Of a DNA stretch of 64,000 bases, positions 1 through 8,983 are shown in pieces. The notes below the pieces were generated by a model. The model was not told where the DNA came from. It saw only the letters and a program-made list of their open reading frames with translations, and made no database searches. Location: NCBI RefSeq assembly GCF_016031635.1, contig NZ_JACEGD010000040.1:124001-188000 (forward strand). The letters are read 5' to 3'. A program made the translations under genes and the position numbers. The stretch comes from Bradyrhizobium diversitatis. Its GTDB lineage: Bacteria > Pseudomonadota > Alphaproteobacteria > Rhizobiales > Xanthobacteraceae. The stretch's first letter is position 1. The number at the start of each line of letters is the position of its first letter.

Positions 1-126
1 ATGCCGCCTGCGCAGGGTGCGAAAAGCCTTTCGATCTTGCGCGTCCTGTCGGCCTGTCCTACGCCACGTCCGGACGAAATTTTGCGAGGCGGTGAGGGGC
101 ACTGCCGAAGTCTCGAGGGAGCCGAC

Positions 127-1788
127 ATGACCATTCGCAACACCCGCATCGGGGGCCAGATCCTGATCGATCAGCTCGTCGCCCAAGGCGTCGAGCGCGT
201 CACCTGCGTGCCGGGCGAGAGCTATCTGGCGGCGCTCGACGCACTGCATGACAGCCCGATCGACGTCATGATCTGCCGGGCCGAAGGCGGTGCGGCGATG
301 ATGGCGGAGGCCTATGGCAAGCTCACGGGGCGGCCCGGCGTTTGCTTCGTCACCCGCGGGCCCGGCGCGACCAATGCCAGCCACGGCGTCCACATCGCGA
401 TGCAGGATTCGACCCCGATGATCCTATTCGTCGGCCAGGTCGACACCGGCATGCGCGAGCGCGAGGCGTTCCAGGAGCTCGACTACAAGGCGGTGTTCGG
501 CTCCATGGCGAAATGGGCGGTCGAGATCGATCGCCCTGATCGCATTCCGGAGCTGGTGGCGCGCGCCTTCCGCGTCGCCATGCAGGGCCGCCCTGGTCCC
601 GTGGTGATCGCGCTGCCGGAGAACATGCTGACCGAGACCGCCGCCGTTGCCGATGCCATGCGCATCGAGCCCGCCGTGAGCTGGCCGGCACCTGCCGATA
701 TCGAACGCGTCGGTGCGATGCTTGCGAGCGCCAAGGCGCCGCTCGTCATTCTCGGCGGCTCGCGCTGGACCGAGGAGGCGACCAGAAGCATTGCGCGCTT
801 TGCCGAGCGGTTCGACCTGCCGGTCGCGACCTCGTTCCGCAGGGCCTCGCTGATCGACGCCGATCATTCACACTATGCCGGCGATCTCGGCATCGGGCCG
901 AGCCCAGGCCTGAAGGCGCGCATCGAGGGTGCCGATGTCATTCTGCTGATTGGCGGCCGCATGTCGGAGATGCCGTCCTCGTCCTATACGCTGCTCGACA
1001 TTCCGACCCCGCATCAGAAGCTGATCCACGTGCATCCGGGCTCCGAAGAGCTCGGCCGGGTCTATCAGCCGGCGCTTGCGATCCAGGCGACGCCTGCCAC
1101 GTTCGCCGCGGCGGTCGAGACGCTGAAGCCAACAGGCGCGGTGGCCTGGAAGGGCGAGGCCGCCAAGGCACACGCCGATTATCTCGCCTGGACCGGGAAG
1201 GCCCGCGAGCTGCCGGGCTCGTTCCAGTACGGCCAGGTGATGACCTGGCTGCGCGACCGCCTGCCGAAGGACGCCATCGTCTGCAACGGCGCCGGCAACT
1301 ATGCCGGCTGGATCCATCGCCATCACCGCTTCCACAGCTTTGCCGCCCAGCTTGCGCCGACCTCGGGCTCGATGGGCTACGGCGTGCCGGCGGGCGTGCT
1401 GGCCAAACGGCAGTGTCCGGATCGTGTCGTCGTCGCCTTCGCCGGTGACGGCTGCTTTCTGATGAACGGCCAGGAGTTCGCGACGGCCGTGCAGTATGAC
1501 GCGCCGCTCGTCGTCATCGTCGTCGATAATTCGCAGTACGGTACCATCCGCATGCATCAGGAGCGCGACTACCCCGGTCGCGTCGTCGGCACCCAGCTCA
1601 AGAATCCTGACTTTGCGATGTACGCGAAGGCGTTCGGCGGCCATGGCGAGCGCGTCGAGCGCACGGAAGAGTTCGCGCCGGCGTTCGAGCGCGCGCTGGC
1701 GTCGGGCAAGCCGTCGATCCTCCACTGCATCATCGATCCGCGCGCGATCTCGGTCGGCAAGGATTTCACGCCGGCGGTGAAGGCTTAA
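127..1788 (+). CDS. Thiamine diphosphate-dependent enzyme, acetolactate synthase large-subunit-like
   Basis: A 553-residue protein of the acetohydroxyacid synthase/benzoylformate decarboxylase type: N-terminal pyrimidine-binding domain with the cofactor-activating glutamate in RAEGGAA (near residue 51), central domain, and C-terminal ThDP domain with the GDG...N metal/diphosphate motif (GDGCFLMNGQ ... VDNSQYG). Members decarboxylate 2-oxo acids and ligate or release the aldehyde. The reading frame is open from the window edge, but ATG at 127 is preferred because GAGGGA precedes it and homology begins there. It lies 4 nt before a DadA-like oxidoreductase, so the two are probably co-transcribed and the enzyme may act on a 2-oxo acid from amino acid oxidation (inference). 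Not assigned as IlvB: no small subunit is adjacent. Confidence 0.85.
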   Translation: MTIRNTRIGGQILIDQLVAQGVERVTCVPGESYLAALDALHDSPIDVMICRAEGGAAMMAEAYGKLTGRPGVCFVTRGPGATNASHGVHIAMQDSTPMILFVGQVDTGMREREAFQELDYKAVFGSMAKWAVEIDRPDRIPELVARAFRVAMQGRPGPVVIALPENMLTETAAVADAMRIEPAVSWPAPADIERVGAMLASAKAPLVILGGSRWTEEATRSIARFAERFDLPVATSFRRASLIDADHSHYAGDLGIGPSPGLKARIEGADVILLIGGRMSEMPSSSYTLLDIPTPHQKLIHVHPGSEELGRVYQPALAIQATPATFAAAVETLKPTGAVAWKGEAAKAHADYLAWTGKARELPGSFQYGQVMTWLRDRLPKDAIVCNGAGNYAGWIHRHHRFHSFAAQLAPTSGSMGYGVPAGVLAKRQCPDRVVVAFAGDGCFLMNGQEFATAVQYDAPLVVIVVDNSQYGTIRMHQERDYPGRVVGTQLKNPDFAMYAKAFGGHGERVERTEEFAPAFERALASGKPSILHCIIDPRAISVGKDFTPAVKA

Positions 1789-1792
1789 AGCG

Positions 1793-3058
1793 ATGCCGGC
1801 CGGCCGCCACGTCGCCATCATCGGTGCCGGCGCGATCGGTGTGATCAGCGCGATCGAGGCGCTACGCGAGGGCCATCGCGTCACGCTGATCGATCCGGGC
1901 GAGCCCGGCGGCGAGCAGGCGGCGAGCTACGGCAATGCCGGCTGGCTCTCTTCGCATTCGGTGATCCCGCCGGCTGAGCCGGGCATCTGGAAGAAGGTGC
2001 CGGGCTATCTGATGGACCCGCTCGGCCCGCTCGCGATCCGCTGGTCCTACTTGCCGAAGGCGTTGCCCTGGCTGGTCAAGTACCTGCTCTCGGGCTGGAC
2101 CGCGGCGCGGGTCGAGACCACGGCGTTCGCGCTGCGCGATCTCCTGAAGGACGCGCCGCTGCTGCACAGGAAGCTCGCGGAAGAAGCCGGTGTCCCCGAG
2201 CTGATCGAGCGCAACGGCGTGATGCATGTCTTCCCCTCGCGCGGCAATTTCGACAATGACCTCGGCTGGCGCCTGCGCAGGAAGGTCGGCGTCCAATGGC
2301 TGGAGCTCAACGCGGATGAGATGCGCCAGCGCGAGCCGGAGCTGCATCCGCGCTACACCTTTGGCGTGGTGGTGGAGGAGGCCGGGCGCTGCCGCGATCC
2401 CGGCGCTTACGTTGCTGCGCTTGCCAATCATGCGATTGCGAGTGGTGCGAAGCACGTGCGCGCCAAGGCGACCGGGCTGAAGCTCAATGGTGGCAAGCTC
2501 GTCGCCGTTATCACCGAGACCGGCGAGATTGCCTGCGATGCCGCGGTGATCGCCGCCGGCGCGCGATCCAGGCAGCTTACCGCGTCGGTCGGCGATCCCC
2601 TCCCGCTCGAAACCGAGCGCGGCTATCATGTCGTGATCGAGAATCCGGAATCGGGCCCGCGCAGCTCGATGATGGCGTCCGACGCCAAGATGGTGGTGAA
2701 CTGGACCAACAAGGGCCTGCGCGCCGCCGGCACGGTGGAGATCGCCGGCTTGGAGGCCGCGCCCAACTGGAAGCGCGCCGAAATCCTGCGCAGCCACCTC
2801 CTCAGCATGTTTCCGAAACTGCCGAAGGACATCCCGGCCTCCCGCATCAAGTCCTGGTTCGGCCATCGCCCGAGCATGCCGGACGGACGGCCCTGTATCG
2901 GCTACGCGCGCGCCTCGCGCGACATCGTCTATGCTTTCGGCCACGGCCATGTCGGCCTCGTCGGCTCGGCCCGCACCGGCCGTCTCGTCGCCCAGCTCCT
3001 GAGCGGCAAGGCGCCAGAAATTCCACTCGCGCCGTTCGCGCCCGATCGTTTCCTCTGA
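1793..3058 (+). CDS. FAD-dependent D-amino acid dehydrogenase-like oxidoreductase (DadA/DAO family)
   Basis: A 421-residue protein starting with a Rossmann dinucleotide fold (IIGAGAIGVISAIEA, residues 9-23) and ending with the family motif around GHGHVGLVGSARTG that contacts the flavin. The family oxidises D-amino acids or related secondary amines to 2-oxo acids, passing electrons to the quinone pool. HSVIPPAEPGIWKK and the following 'MDPLGPLAIRW' block are typical of DadA-like proteins. It follows the ThDP enzyme by 4 nt and precedes a racemase-family gene by 9 nt, which fits a small operon that racemises, oxidises and then decarboxylates an amino acid-like substrate. The exact substrate cannot be read from sequence. 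Confidence 0.85.
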   Translation: MPAGRHVAIIGAGAIGVISAIEALREGHRVTLIDPGEPGGEQAASYGNAGWLSSHSVIPPAEPGIWKKVPGYLMDPLGPLAIRWSYLPKALPWLVKYLLSGWTAARVETTAFALRDLLKDAPLLHRKLAEEAGVPELIERNGVMHVFPSRGNFDNDLGWRLRRKVGVQWLELNADEMRQREPELHPRYTFGVVVEEAGRCRDPGAYVAALANHAIASGAKHVRAKATGLKLNGGKLVAVITETGEIACDAAVIAAGARSRQLTASVGDPLPLETERGYHVVIENPESGPRSSMMASDAKMVVNWTNKGLRAAGTVEIAGLEAAPNWKRAEILRSHLLSMFPKLPKDIPASRIKSWFGHRPSMPDGRPCIGYARASRDIVYAFGHGHVGLVGSARTGRLVAQLLSGKAPEIPLAPFAPDRFL

Positions 3059-3067
3059 GAGCGCACC

Positions 3068-3811
3068 ATGACCGTCTCAGCCAGCCCATCCTCCCGCATC
3101 GCCCGTGGTGGCAAGGCCATCTATGGCGCGCCGCTCGGCATCCTGATGCTGGAGGCGCGCTTCCCCCGGATTCCCGGCGACATGGGCAACGGCACGACCT
3201 GGCCGTTCCCCGTGCTCTATCGTGTGGTGAGCGGCGCCTCGCCGGAGAAAGTGGTGCTGAAGGGCGCCGCCGGCCTGCTGCCCGACTTCATCGACGCGGC
3301 CAAGGATTTGGTGCGGTTAGGCGCCGAGGCCATCACCACCAATTGCGGCTTCCTCTCGCTGTTCCAGAAGGAGATCGCGGCGGCCGTCTGCGTTCCCGTC
3401 GCGACCTCGTCGCTGATGCAGGTGCCGTGGGTGCAGGCGACCCTGCCGCCCGGCAAGCGCGTCGGCCTCGTCACGGTGTCGGGCTCGACCTTGACGCCGG
3501 CCCATCTCGAAGGCGCCGGCGTGCCGCTCGACACGCCGCTGGTCGGCACCGAGAACGGCAAGGAGTTCTTCCGTGTCCTGATCAAGGCCGAGAAGGACGA
3601 TATGGACATCGCGCAAGCCGAGCGCGACGTGGTCGAGGCCGGCAAAGAGCTCGTCGCCAGGAATCCGGATGTCGGTGCCATCGTGCTCGAATGCACCAAC
3701 ATGCCGCCTTATGCCGCAGCGCTTCAGGCCGAAGTCGGGCTGCCGGTCTACGACATCTATTCCATGATCACCTGGTTTCATGCCGGGCTGCGCCCGCGCG
3801 TCTTTGCGTGA
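3068..3811 (+). CDS. Aspartate/glutamate/hydantoin racemase family protein
   Basis: A 247-residue protein with the two half-site cysteines expected of PLP-independent racemases: Cys93 in TTNCGF and Cys209 in LECTNMPPY. These act as the acid/base pair in Asp/Glu racemase, hydantoin racemase and maleate isomerase relatives. It is third in the apparent operon with the ThDP enzyme and DadA-like dehydrogenase, consistent with L/D interconversion before oxidation (inference). The N-terminal 25 residues look like a short extension relative to the family core. Substrate unknown; an isomerase or decarboxylase role in the same superfamily remains possible. Confidence 0.8.
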   Translation: MTVSASPSSRIARGGKAIYGAPLGILMLEARFPRIPGDMGNGTTWPFPVLYRVVSGASPEKVVLKGAAGLLPDFIDAAKDLVRLGAEAITTNCGFLSLFQKEIAAAVCVPVATSSLMQVPWVQATLPPGKRVGLVTVSGSTLTPAHLEGAGVPLDTPLVGTENGKEFFRVLIKAEKDDMDIAQAERDVVEAGKELVARNPDVGAIVLECTNMPPYAAALQAEVGLPVYDIYSMITWFHAGLRPRVFA

Positions 3812-3833
3812 ATGCGTCCGCGAGATCGTCACT

Positions 3834-3935
3834 AAAGCATGATCCGGAAAAATGCGCAGCGGTTTTCCGAAAGGATCATGCTCAAACAATAACCCAAAGC
3901 GCGATGACGATTCGTCGTCATCTCATCGCGCTTTA
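3834..3935. repeat. Two-hairpin intergenic palindromic repeat
   Basis: Between the racemase and SDR genes sit two adjacent palindromes. The first pairs CATGATCCGGAAAA with TTTTCCGAAAGGATCATG; the second pairs AAAGCGCGATGA with TCATCGCGCTTT around a central GACGATTCGTCGTC dyad. The first half resembles a short repeat dispersed in rhizobial genomes. It may act as an mRNA-stabilising or terminating structure between the two genes. Confidence 0.75.
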
Positions 3936-3951
3936 GTCCAGGAGTGAACCC

Positions 3952-4731
3952 ATGAAATTATCCGGCAAGGTCGCCGCCATCACCGGCGCAGCGCGCGGCA
4001 TCGGCAAGGCCTGCGCGAAGAGATTTTTGGACGACGGGGTCAAGGTCGTCATCTCCGACGTCGATGCCGAGGGCTTGGCTGCCACGGCCGCCGACCTCGG
4101 ACGGCCGGATGCGCTGCGCACCATCGTCGGCAACGTCGCCAAGCGTGCTGATGTCGATCAGCTGGTCGCGACCGCGGTGAAGGAGTTCGGCCGTCTTGAC
4201 ATCATGGTCAACAATGCCGGCGTCGCCCGCAACCGGGACATCCTCGACATTACCGAAGAGGAATTCGACGAGATCATCGGCATCAATCTGAAAGGCGCGT
4301 TCTTCGGCGTGCAGGCAGCGGCGAGGCAGATGATCGCGCAGGGCGGCGGCGGGGTCGTCATCAACATGTCCTCGGTGAACGCGCTGCTGGCGATCCCGGC
4401 GCTTGCGACCTACGCGATGTCGAAGGGCGGCATGAAGCAGCTGACGTCGGTTGCCGCCGTTGCGCTCGCCCCGCACAACATCCGCGTCGTTGCGGTCGGA
4501 CCGGGCACGATTTTGACCGACATGGTGAGGTCGTCGATCTACACCTCCGAGGACGCCCGCAAGACGGTGATGTCACGCACGCCGGCGGGCCGGGGCGGCG
4601 AGCCGAGCGAGGTGGCCTCGGTCGTGGCGTTCCTCGCCAGCGACGATGCGTCCTACGTCACCGGCCAGACGATCTATCCCGATGGCGGCCGGCTCGTCCT
4701 GAACTACACGGTGCCGGTGAAGGAGAAGTAG
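3952..4731 (+). CDS. Short-chain dehydrogenase/reductase (SDR), classical type
   Basis: A 259-residue classical SDR. The cofactor motif TGAARGIGKA is at residues 12-21, the NNAG motif follows in the fourth strand (VNNAGVARN), the catalytic serine lies in INMSSVNA, and the YxxxK pair is YAMSK. The C terminus carries the usual VTGQTIYPDGG block. VISDVDAE after strand 2 (acidic residue) suggests NAD(H) preference. The family interconverts alcohols and ketones; FabG-like and sugar/cyclitol dehydrogenases share this layout. It is separated from the racemase gene by a palindromic repeat, so membership of the upstream operon is uncertain. Confidence 0.88.
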   Translation: MKLSGKVAAITGAARGIGKACAKRFLDDGVKVVISDVDAEGLAATAADLGRPDALRTIVGNVAKRADVDQLVATAVKEFGRLDIMVNNAGVARNRDILDITEEEFDEIIGINLKGAFFGVQAAARQMIAQGGGGVVINMSSVNALLAIPALATYAMSKGGMKQLTSVAAVALAPHNIRVVAVGPGTILTDMVRSSIYTSEDARKTVMSRTPAGRGGEPSEVASVVAFLASDDASYVTGQTIYPDGGRLVLNYTVPVKEK

Positions 4732-4755
4732 GGCGTTGTCGCCCCACACTCGGTG

Positions 4756-4856
4756 TCATCGCCCGCGAAGGCGGGCGATCCAGTACTCCGAGGCGGTCGT
4801 GGGTTGAATCGATGGGCCCCGGCGTACTGGATTCCCCGCTTTCGCGGGGAATGACA
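4756..4856. repeat. Long imperfect inverted intergenic repeat
   Basis: Left arm ATCGCCCGCGAAGGCGGGCGAT followed by CCAGTAC is mirrored by GTACTGGATT and a second hairpin CCCCGCTTTCGCGGGG. Both the small hairpins and the whole 100-nt block are palindromic. It lies between convergent genes (SDR and IclR) and could serve as a bidirectional terminator. The same general class recurs at 13341-13423 and 31045-31155. Confidence 0.75.
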
Positions 4857-4883
4857 GTCGTCGTGAGGCGGGCAGCTCGCCCT

Positions 4884-5678
4884 TCACTCCGCCGCGACCG
4901 TCATGCCGTGGCCGAGCCGCTTCGAGATGCCGCCAGCACAATCGCGCAGTGCGTGCGCGATCGGGCTGTCCCAGCGCGCGTCGAACGTGCCTTCCGGCCC
5001 CATCGCGGTGATGGCCAGCGCGACGTGGCCGGAATGGTCGAACACGGGCGCCGAGAATGCGTTGACGCCGGGCAGGGGATCGCCGAGGGCGCGGGCAAGG
5101 CCGTGCTTGCGCACCTCGGCGAGGATCTCGGCGACCTTGGCGCCCTTCACCGCGCGCTTTGGATTGTAGCCGACGCCGCGACGATCGAGCCCGCTTTCGA
5201 GCGCGGCAGCGATCGTCTTCTCCGGCAGGAACGCCGCAAAGGCGCGGCCCGTCGCGGTCTCCAGCAGCGCCATCACCGAACCGGCCCGCATCACGATGTG
5301 GACGGGCTGGGCCGGCTCTTCGAGCTGCACCACGGTTGGGCCGTGCGTGCCCCAGACAGCGAGCGAGACTGCGTGTCCGATCTGGTTCGCGAGCGCCGCG
5401 ATCCTGGGACGCGCGATGCGCACGCCCGAGAGCCGGCGCAGGCTGATCAGGCCGAGCTCGAGCGCCAGCGCGCCGATCTCGTAGCGGCCGGTGGTTTCGT
5501 CCTGCTCGATCAGGCCGATGCGGGAGAAGCTGGCGAGATAGGGATGCGCCTTGGCCGGCGTCATGCCAGCTTCGCGTGCGAGATCGCGCAGCATCATCGG
5601 CTCGCCGCATCTTGCGAGCGCGCGGAGCAGTTCTCCGCCGACCTCGATCGACTGGATGCCGCGGCTTTCTCTCTTCAT
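4884..5678 (-). CDS. IclR-family transcriptional regulator
   Basis: A 264-residue IclR protein: N-terminal winged helix (QSIEVGGELLRALARCGEPMMLRDLAREAGM, then a recognition helix around PAKAHPYLASF) and a C-terminal effector-binding domain (PTVVQLEEP ... GINAFSAPVFDHSGHVALAI type). AGGAGG stands 6 nt before the ATG. It is the last gene of a minus-strand unit after a flavoprotein (20 nt upstream) and a periplasmic binding protein, so it probably controls that unit and perhaps the divergent plus-strand catabolic genes, in response to their substrate (inference). Confidence 0.9.
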   Translation of the reverse strand: MKRESRGIQSIEVGGELLRALARCGEPMMLRDLAREAGMTPAKAHPYLASFSRIGLIEQDETTGRYEIGALALELGLISLRRLSGVRIARPRIAALANQIGHAVSLAVWGTHGPTVVQLEEPAQPVHIVMRAGSVMALLETATGRAFAAFLPEKTIAAALESGLDRRGVGYNPKRAVKGAKVAEILAEVRKHGLARALGDPLPGVNAFSAPVFDHSGHVALAITAMGPEGTFDARWDSPIAHALRDCAGGISKRLGHGMTVAAE

Positions 5679-5698
5679 GCGCCTCCTGGCGGGGTGGC

Positions 5699-7432
5699 CT
5701 ACGCTGCGTCGCGCTTGGCGGCGCTGTCGGCAAGATGCCGTCCGGCAATGTAACCGAAGGTCAGCGCCGGCCCAAGGGTGATGCCGGCGCCTGGATAATT
5801 GCCGCCCATGATGCTTGCCATGTCGTTGCCGGCGGCATAGAGGCCGGGAATCACCCGGCCCTCGGCGTCGAGCGCCCGCGCGTTCTCGTCGGTGACGATG
5901 CCGGCATAGGTGCCAAGATCGCCGATCACCATCTTGATGGCGTAGAACGGTCCGTTCTCGATCGGCGCGACGCAGGGGTTCGGGCCGTGCAGTGCATCGC
6001 CCTGGTAGCGGTTATAGGCTTTCGAACCCTTGCCGAAGGCGGCATCGTGACCGAGCGGCGCGGTCGCATTGAACTGCCCGACCGTTTCGGTGAGCGCCTT
6101 GGCATCGATCCCGGCCTTCGCCGCCAGCGCCTCCAGCGTGTCGCCGCGCATGAGATAGCCGGACTTCAGGTGATGGCCCAGCGGCATCGGGAAGGGCGGC
6201 ACGCAGCCGAGGCCGTATTTGCGCAACGTCTTGTGGTCGCAGACCAGGAACGCGGCGATCTCCTCGCCGGGCTTGGCCGCCTTGACCATGGCCTGGACGA
6301 AGTCGTGATAGGAATTGCCTTCATTGGCAAAGCGCTTGCCGTCGCGCATCACCGCGATCACGCCGGGCTTGGCGCGGTCGATGAAATGCGGCATCACACC
6401 CTTCGAGCCGTCCTTGCGCGTGGTCAGCGACACCGGCACCCAGGCTGCCGCGTTCGGCAAGCGATTCTCGACATGCCCGCCGGCGGCTTCCGCCAGGCGT
6501 AGTCCATCCCCGGTATTGCCGGTCGGCCCCGGCGAATAGTGCTCGTTGCCGGTCGGTGCATGCGGAAACATCTTCCTGCGCCGTTCGACGTCATGGGGAA
6601 AACCGCCGCAGGCGAGCACGACGCCCTGGCGTGCCCGGATGCGCACGTTGCGTCCTTCGCGCGAGACGATCGCGCCGGTGACGGCGCCATTCTCGACCGT
6701 CAGCTCGCGCACCGGCGAGGACAGCCACATCGGAATCTTCAGATCCAGCGCGGATTTCGCGAGGCGCCCCGCCAGCGCATTGCCGTTCGTGAGCGTCATG
6801 CCGCGGCCGTAGCGCAGCACGTCCATCAGATGCCGCGACAGGCGCTTGGCGACGTAGACCGCGGAGGTCAGCGACTTCGTCACCCGCATGAAATGGATGA
6901 TCTCCTTGCCGGAGCCGAGCATCATGCCGAACACGGTCAGCTCGGGCAGGGGCATGCCCAGCGTCTTGATCTGATCACCGAGCTCGCGCCCGTCGAACGG
7001 CCGCGTCACCATGGAGCGGCCGCCCTGCGCGCCGCCGGGTGCCTCCGCGTGATAATCCGGAAACACCAGCGGCATGTCGAAGCGCAACGCGGTCCTGGTG
7101 GTGAAGAAATCGACCGCCTCGGGGCCGGCGCTCAGGAACGCATCGACCCGCGCGGCGTCGTAGTTGTTGCCGGCCTCGTGGCGCAAATATGTGCGCGCCT
7201 GTTCCGGCGTCTCTTCGATGCCGTAGGCTTTCGCCAGCGAGGTGCCGGGAATCCAGAGCCAGCCGCCCGAGCGCGCGGTGGTGCCGCCGAAGCGCGGCTC
7301 CTTCTCGACGATCAGCACATCGAGGCCGCGGTGGCGCGCGGTGATCGCGGCCGACATGCCGGAGCAGCCCGATCCGGCCACGAGCACATCGCATTCGTAA
7401 GTCTCAATGGCGCCATGTTCGTTGCCGGTCAT
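5699..7432 (-). CDS. FAD-dependent oxidoreductase, 3-ketosteroid dehydrogenase/fumarate reductase flavoprotein type
   Basis: A 577-residue flavoprotein. The N-terminal Rossmann motif VAGSGCSGMSAAITA with the downstream acidic VEKEP binds the ADP part of FAD, and GGTTARSGGWLWIPG is the second flavin motif. The C terminus has GLYAAGNDMASIMGGNYPGAG, a layout typical of KstD and other FRD-family dehydrogenases that desaturate CH-CH next to a carbonyl. No signal peptide is visible, so it is cytoplasmic. It starts 7 nt after the binding-protein gene and precedes IclR. The true substrate (steroid-like ketone, dicarboxylate or other) is not readable from sequence. Confidence 0.85.
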   Translation of the reverse strand: MTGNEHGAIETYECDVLVAGSGCSGMSAAITARHRGLDVLIVEKEPRFGGTTARSGGWLWIPGTSLAKAYGIEETPEQARTYLRHEAGNNYDAARVDAFLSAGPEAVDFFTTRTALRFDMPLVFPDYHAEAPGGAQGGRSMVTRPFDGRELGDQIKTLGMPLPELTVFGMMLGSGKEIIHFMRVTKSLTSAVYVAKRLSRHLMDVLRYGRGMTLTNGNALAGRLAKSALDLKIPMWLSSPVRELTVENGAVTGAIVSREGRNVRIRARQGVVLACGGFPHDVERRRKMFPHAPTGNEHYSPGPTGNTGDGLRLAEAAGGHVENRLPNAAAWVPVSLTTRKDGSKGVMPHFIDRAKPGVIAVMRDGKRFANEGNSYHDFVQAMVKAAKPGEEIAAFLVCDHKTLRKYGLGCVPPFPMPLGHHLKSGYLMRGDTLEALAAKAGIDAKALTETVGQFNATAPLGHDAAFGKGSKAYNRYQGDALHGPNPCVAPIENGPFYAIKMVIGDLGTYAGIVTDENARALDAEGRVIPGLYAAGNDMASIMGGNYPGAGITLGPALTFGYIAGRHLADSAAKRDAA

Positions 7433-7439
7433 CTGAGCC

Positions 7440-8654
7440 TCACTTCTTCAGGAGCGGACATTTGGATTCGGAGACGGGGCGAAAGGCGTCCTCGCCCTTC
7501 ACGGTCTTGACGATATCCAGATAGTCCCACGGCTCCTTCGATTGCTCGGGCGTCTTCACCTTGGCGAGATACATGTCGCGGATGACCCGGCCGTCCTCGC
7601 GCAATTTGCCGCCGTGAACGAAGATATCCTCGATCGGCAGCTCGCGCATCTTGGCCATCACCTTGGCGGACTCGTCGGTGCCGGCAGCTTTGATGGCCTT
7701 CAGATAGTGCAGCACCGACCCGTAAACGCCGGTCTGGATCATGGTCGGCATCACCTTGGTGCGCTCGTAGAACTTCTTCGACCAGGCGCGGGTGGCCTCG
7801 TCCATGTTCCAGTAGGAAGCCGTGGTCATATAGGTGCCCTGCGCGGCCTTCAGGCCGATCGCGTGCACGTCGGTGTCGAACATCAGGAGGCCGACCAGCT
7901 TCTGGCCGCCTTGGACCAGGCCGAACTCGCCGGACTGCTTGATGGCGTTGTCGGTGTCCTGGCCGGCATTGGCGAAGGCGACCACGTCGGATTTCGAGCT
8001 CTGCGCCTGGAGTGCGAAGGAGGAGAAGTCGGCGGTGTTGGTCGGATGCTTGACACCGCCGAGCACCTTGCCGCCCATCTCGTTGATGAAGCGGGTTGCG
8101 TCCTTCTCGAGCTGCTGGCCGAAGGCATAATCGGCCGTGATGGAGTACCAGGACTTGCCGCCTTCCTTGATGACGGCCGAGGCCGTCACCTTCGACAGCG
8201 CGTAGGTGTCGTAGGTGAAGTGCACGGTGTTCGGGCTGCACAGCTCGTCGGTCAGCGAGCTCGCGCCGGGACCGGATAGCAGCGCGATCTTGCTCCGCTC
8301 GCGCACCATGTTGTGCACGGCGATCGCGATGCCGGAATTGGGAATGTCGACCACGGCGTCGACCTTGCCGTTGTCGAACCAGCCGCGCACGATCTGCACG
8401 CCGACGTCGGTCTTCATCTGATGGTCGGCGCTGATGACCTCGATCGGCTTGCCGAGCACGGTCGGCCCGAACTCCTCCACCGCCATCTTCGCGGCTTCCA
8501 CCGAGCCCGGCCCGCTGTTGTCGCGGCCCCAGCTCGACAGATCCGTCAGCACGCCGATCCGCACCACGTCATCGGAGACTTGCGCGGTGGCCGCCGTGGT
8601 CATGGCAGCCGAAGTCATGGCCGCGAGCATGGCGCAGGCCAGGAGCCCTTTCAT
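7440..8654 (-). CDS. ABC transporter substrate-binding protein, branched-chain amino acid (Leu/Ile/Val-BP) type
   Basis: A 404-residue periplasmic binding protein with an N-terminal signal peptide (residues 1-25, positively charged start, Ala-rich core, cleavage near TAQ). The mature start DDVVRIGVLTDLSSWGRDNSGPGSVEAAKMA is the type I periplasmic fold of the Peripla_BP_6 family. Such proteins deliver amino acids, amides or aromatic acids to HAAT-type ABC permeases. GAGAGGAAA precedes the ATG. No permease or ATPase genes are adjacent, so it is an orphan here and must use a transporter encoded elsewhere. It is first in the unit with the flavoprotein and IclR regulator, which suggests it captures the substrate they handle. 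Confidence 0.88.
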   Translation of the reverse strand: MKGLLACAMLAAMTSAAMTTAATAQVSDDVVRIGVLTDLSSWGRDNSGPGSVEAAKMAVEEFGPTVLGKPIEVISADHQMKTDVGVQIVRGWFDNGKVDAVVDIPNSGIAIAVHNMVRERSKIALLSGPGASSLTDELCSPNTVHFTYDTYALSKVTASAVIKEGGKSWYSITADYAFGQQLEKDATRFINEMGGKVLGGVKHPTNTADFSSFALQAQSSKSDVVAFANAGQDTDNAIKQSGEFGLVQGGQKLVGLLMFDTDVHAIGLKAAQGTYMTTASYWNMDEATRAWSKKFYERTKVMPTMIQTGVYGSVLHYLKAIKAAGTDESAKVMAKMRELPIEDIFVHGGKLREDGRVIRDMYLAKVKTPEQSKEPWDYLDIVKTVKGEDAFRPVSESKCPLLKK

Positions 8655-8810
8655 TGCCGTTTCCTCTCTTCTTGGCCGCTTGGCGCGGCGGGTTGTTGTG
8701 GAGGTAAATTAGATAATAGCGAATAAATCTGTCAATGGCGAATTAGACGTGCCGGGTGCGTTCCGCTATGGCCGGGCAATGCCGTGTAAGGAGCGCTCCT
8801 GCGTCAATGC

Positions 8811-8868
8811 CCCGTCATTGCGAGCGAAGCGAAGCAGCTTCGTCGCAAGGGCTCCTCGCAATGACGGG
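8811..8868. repeat. Palindromic intergenic repeat in the 8655-8983 gap
   Basis: Arms CCCGTCATTGCGAG and CTCGCAATGACGGG are perfect 14-nt inverted copies around an internal CGAAGCGAAGCAGCTTCG hairpin. This is a bradyrhizobial-type dispersed repeat; a related fragment lies at 26714-26767. The rest of the 329-nt gap holds the divergent promoter regions of the binding-protein gene (an AT-richer stretch near 8705-8750 with ATAATAGCGAATAAAT) and of the symporter gene. No gene is seen in it. Confidence 0.75.
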
Positions 8869-8983
8869 TGTTGAGGCAACCTCGCGAAAATCTCGCAGCC
8901 TAGTCCGCGGCGTCGGTACGCCCGCTGGTTGCAACCCCTGGTGCGTTTAGCCATGATGCTCACGGAATCTTTTGGGGCAGGGC

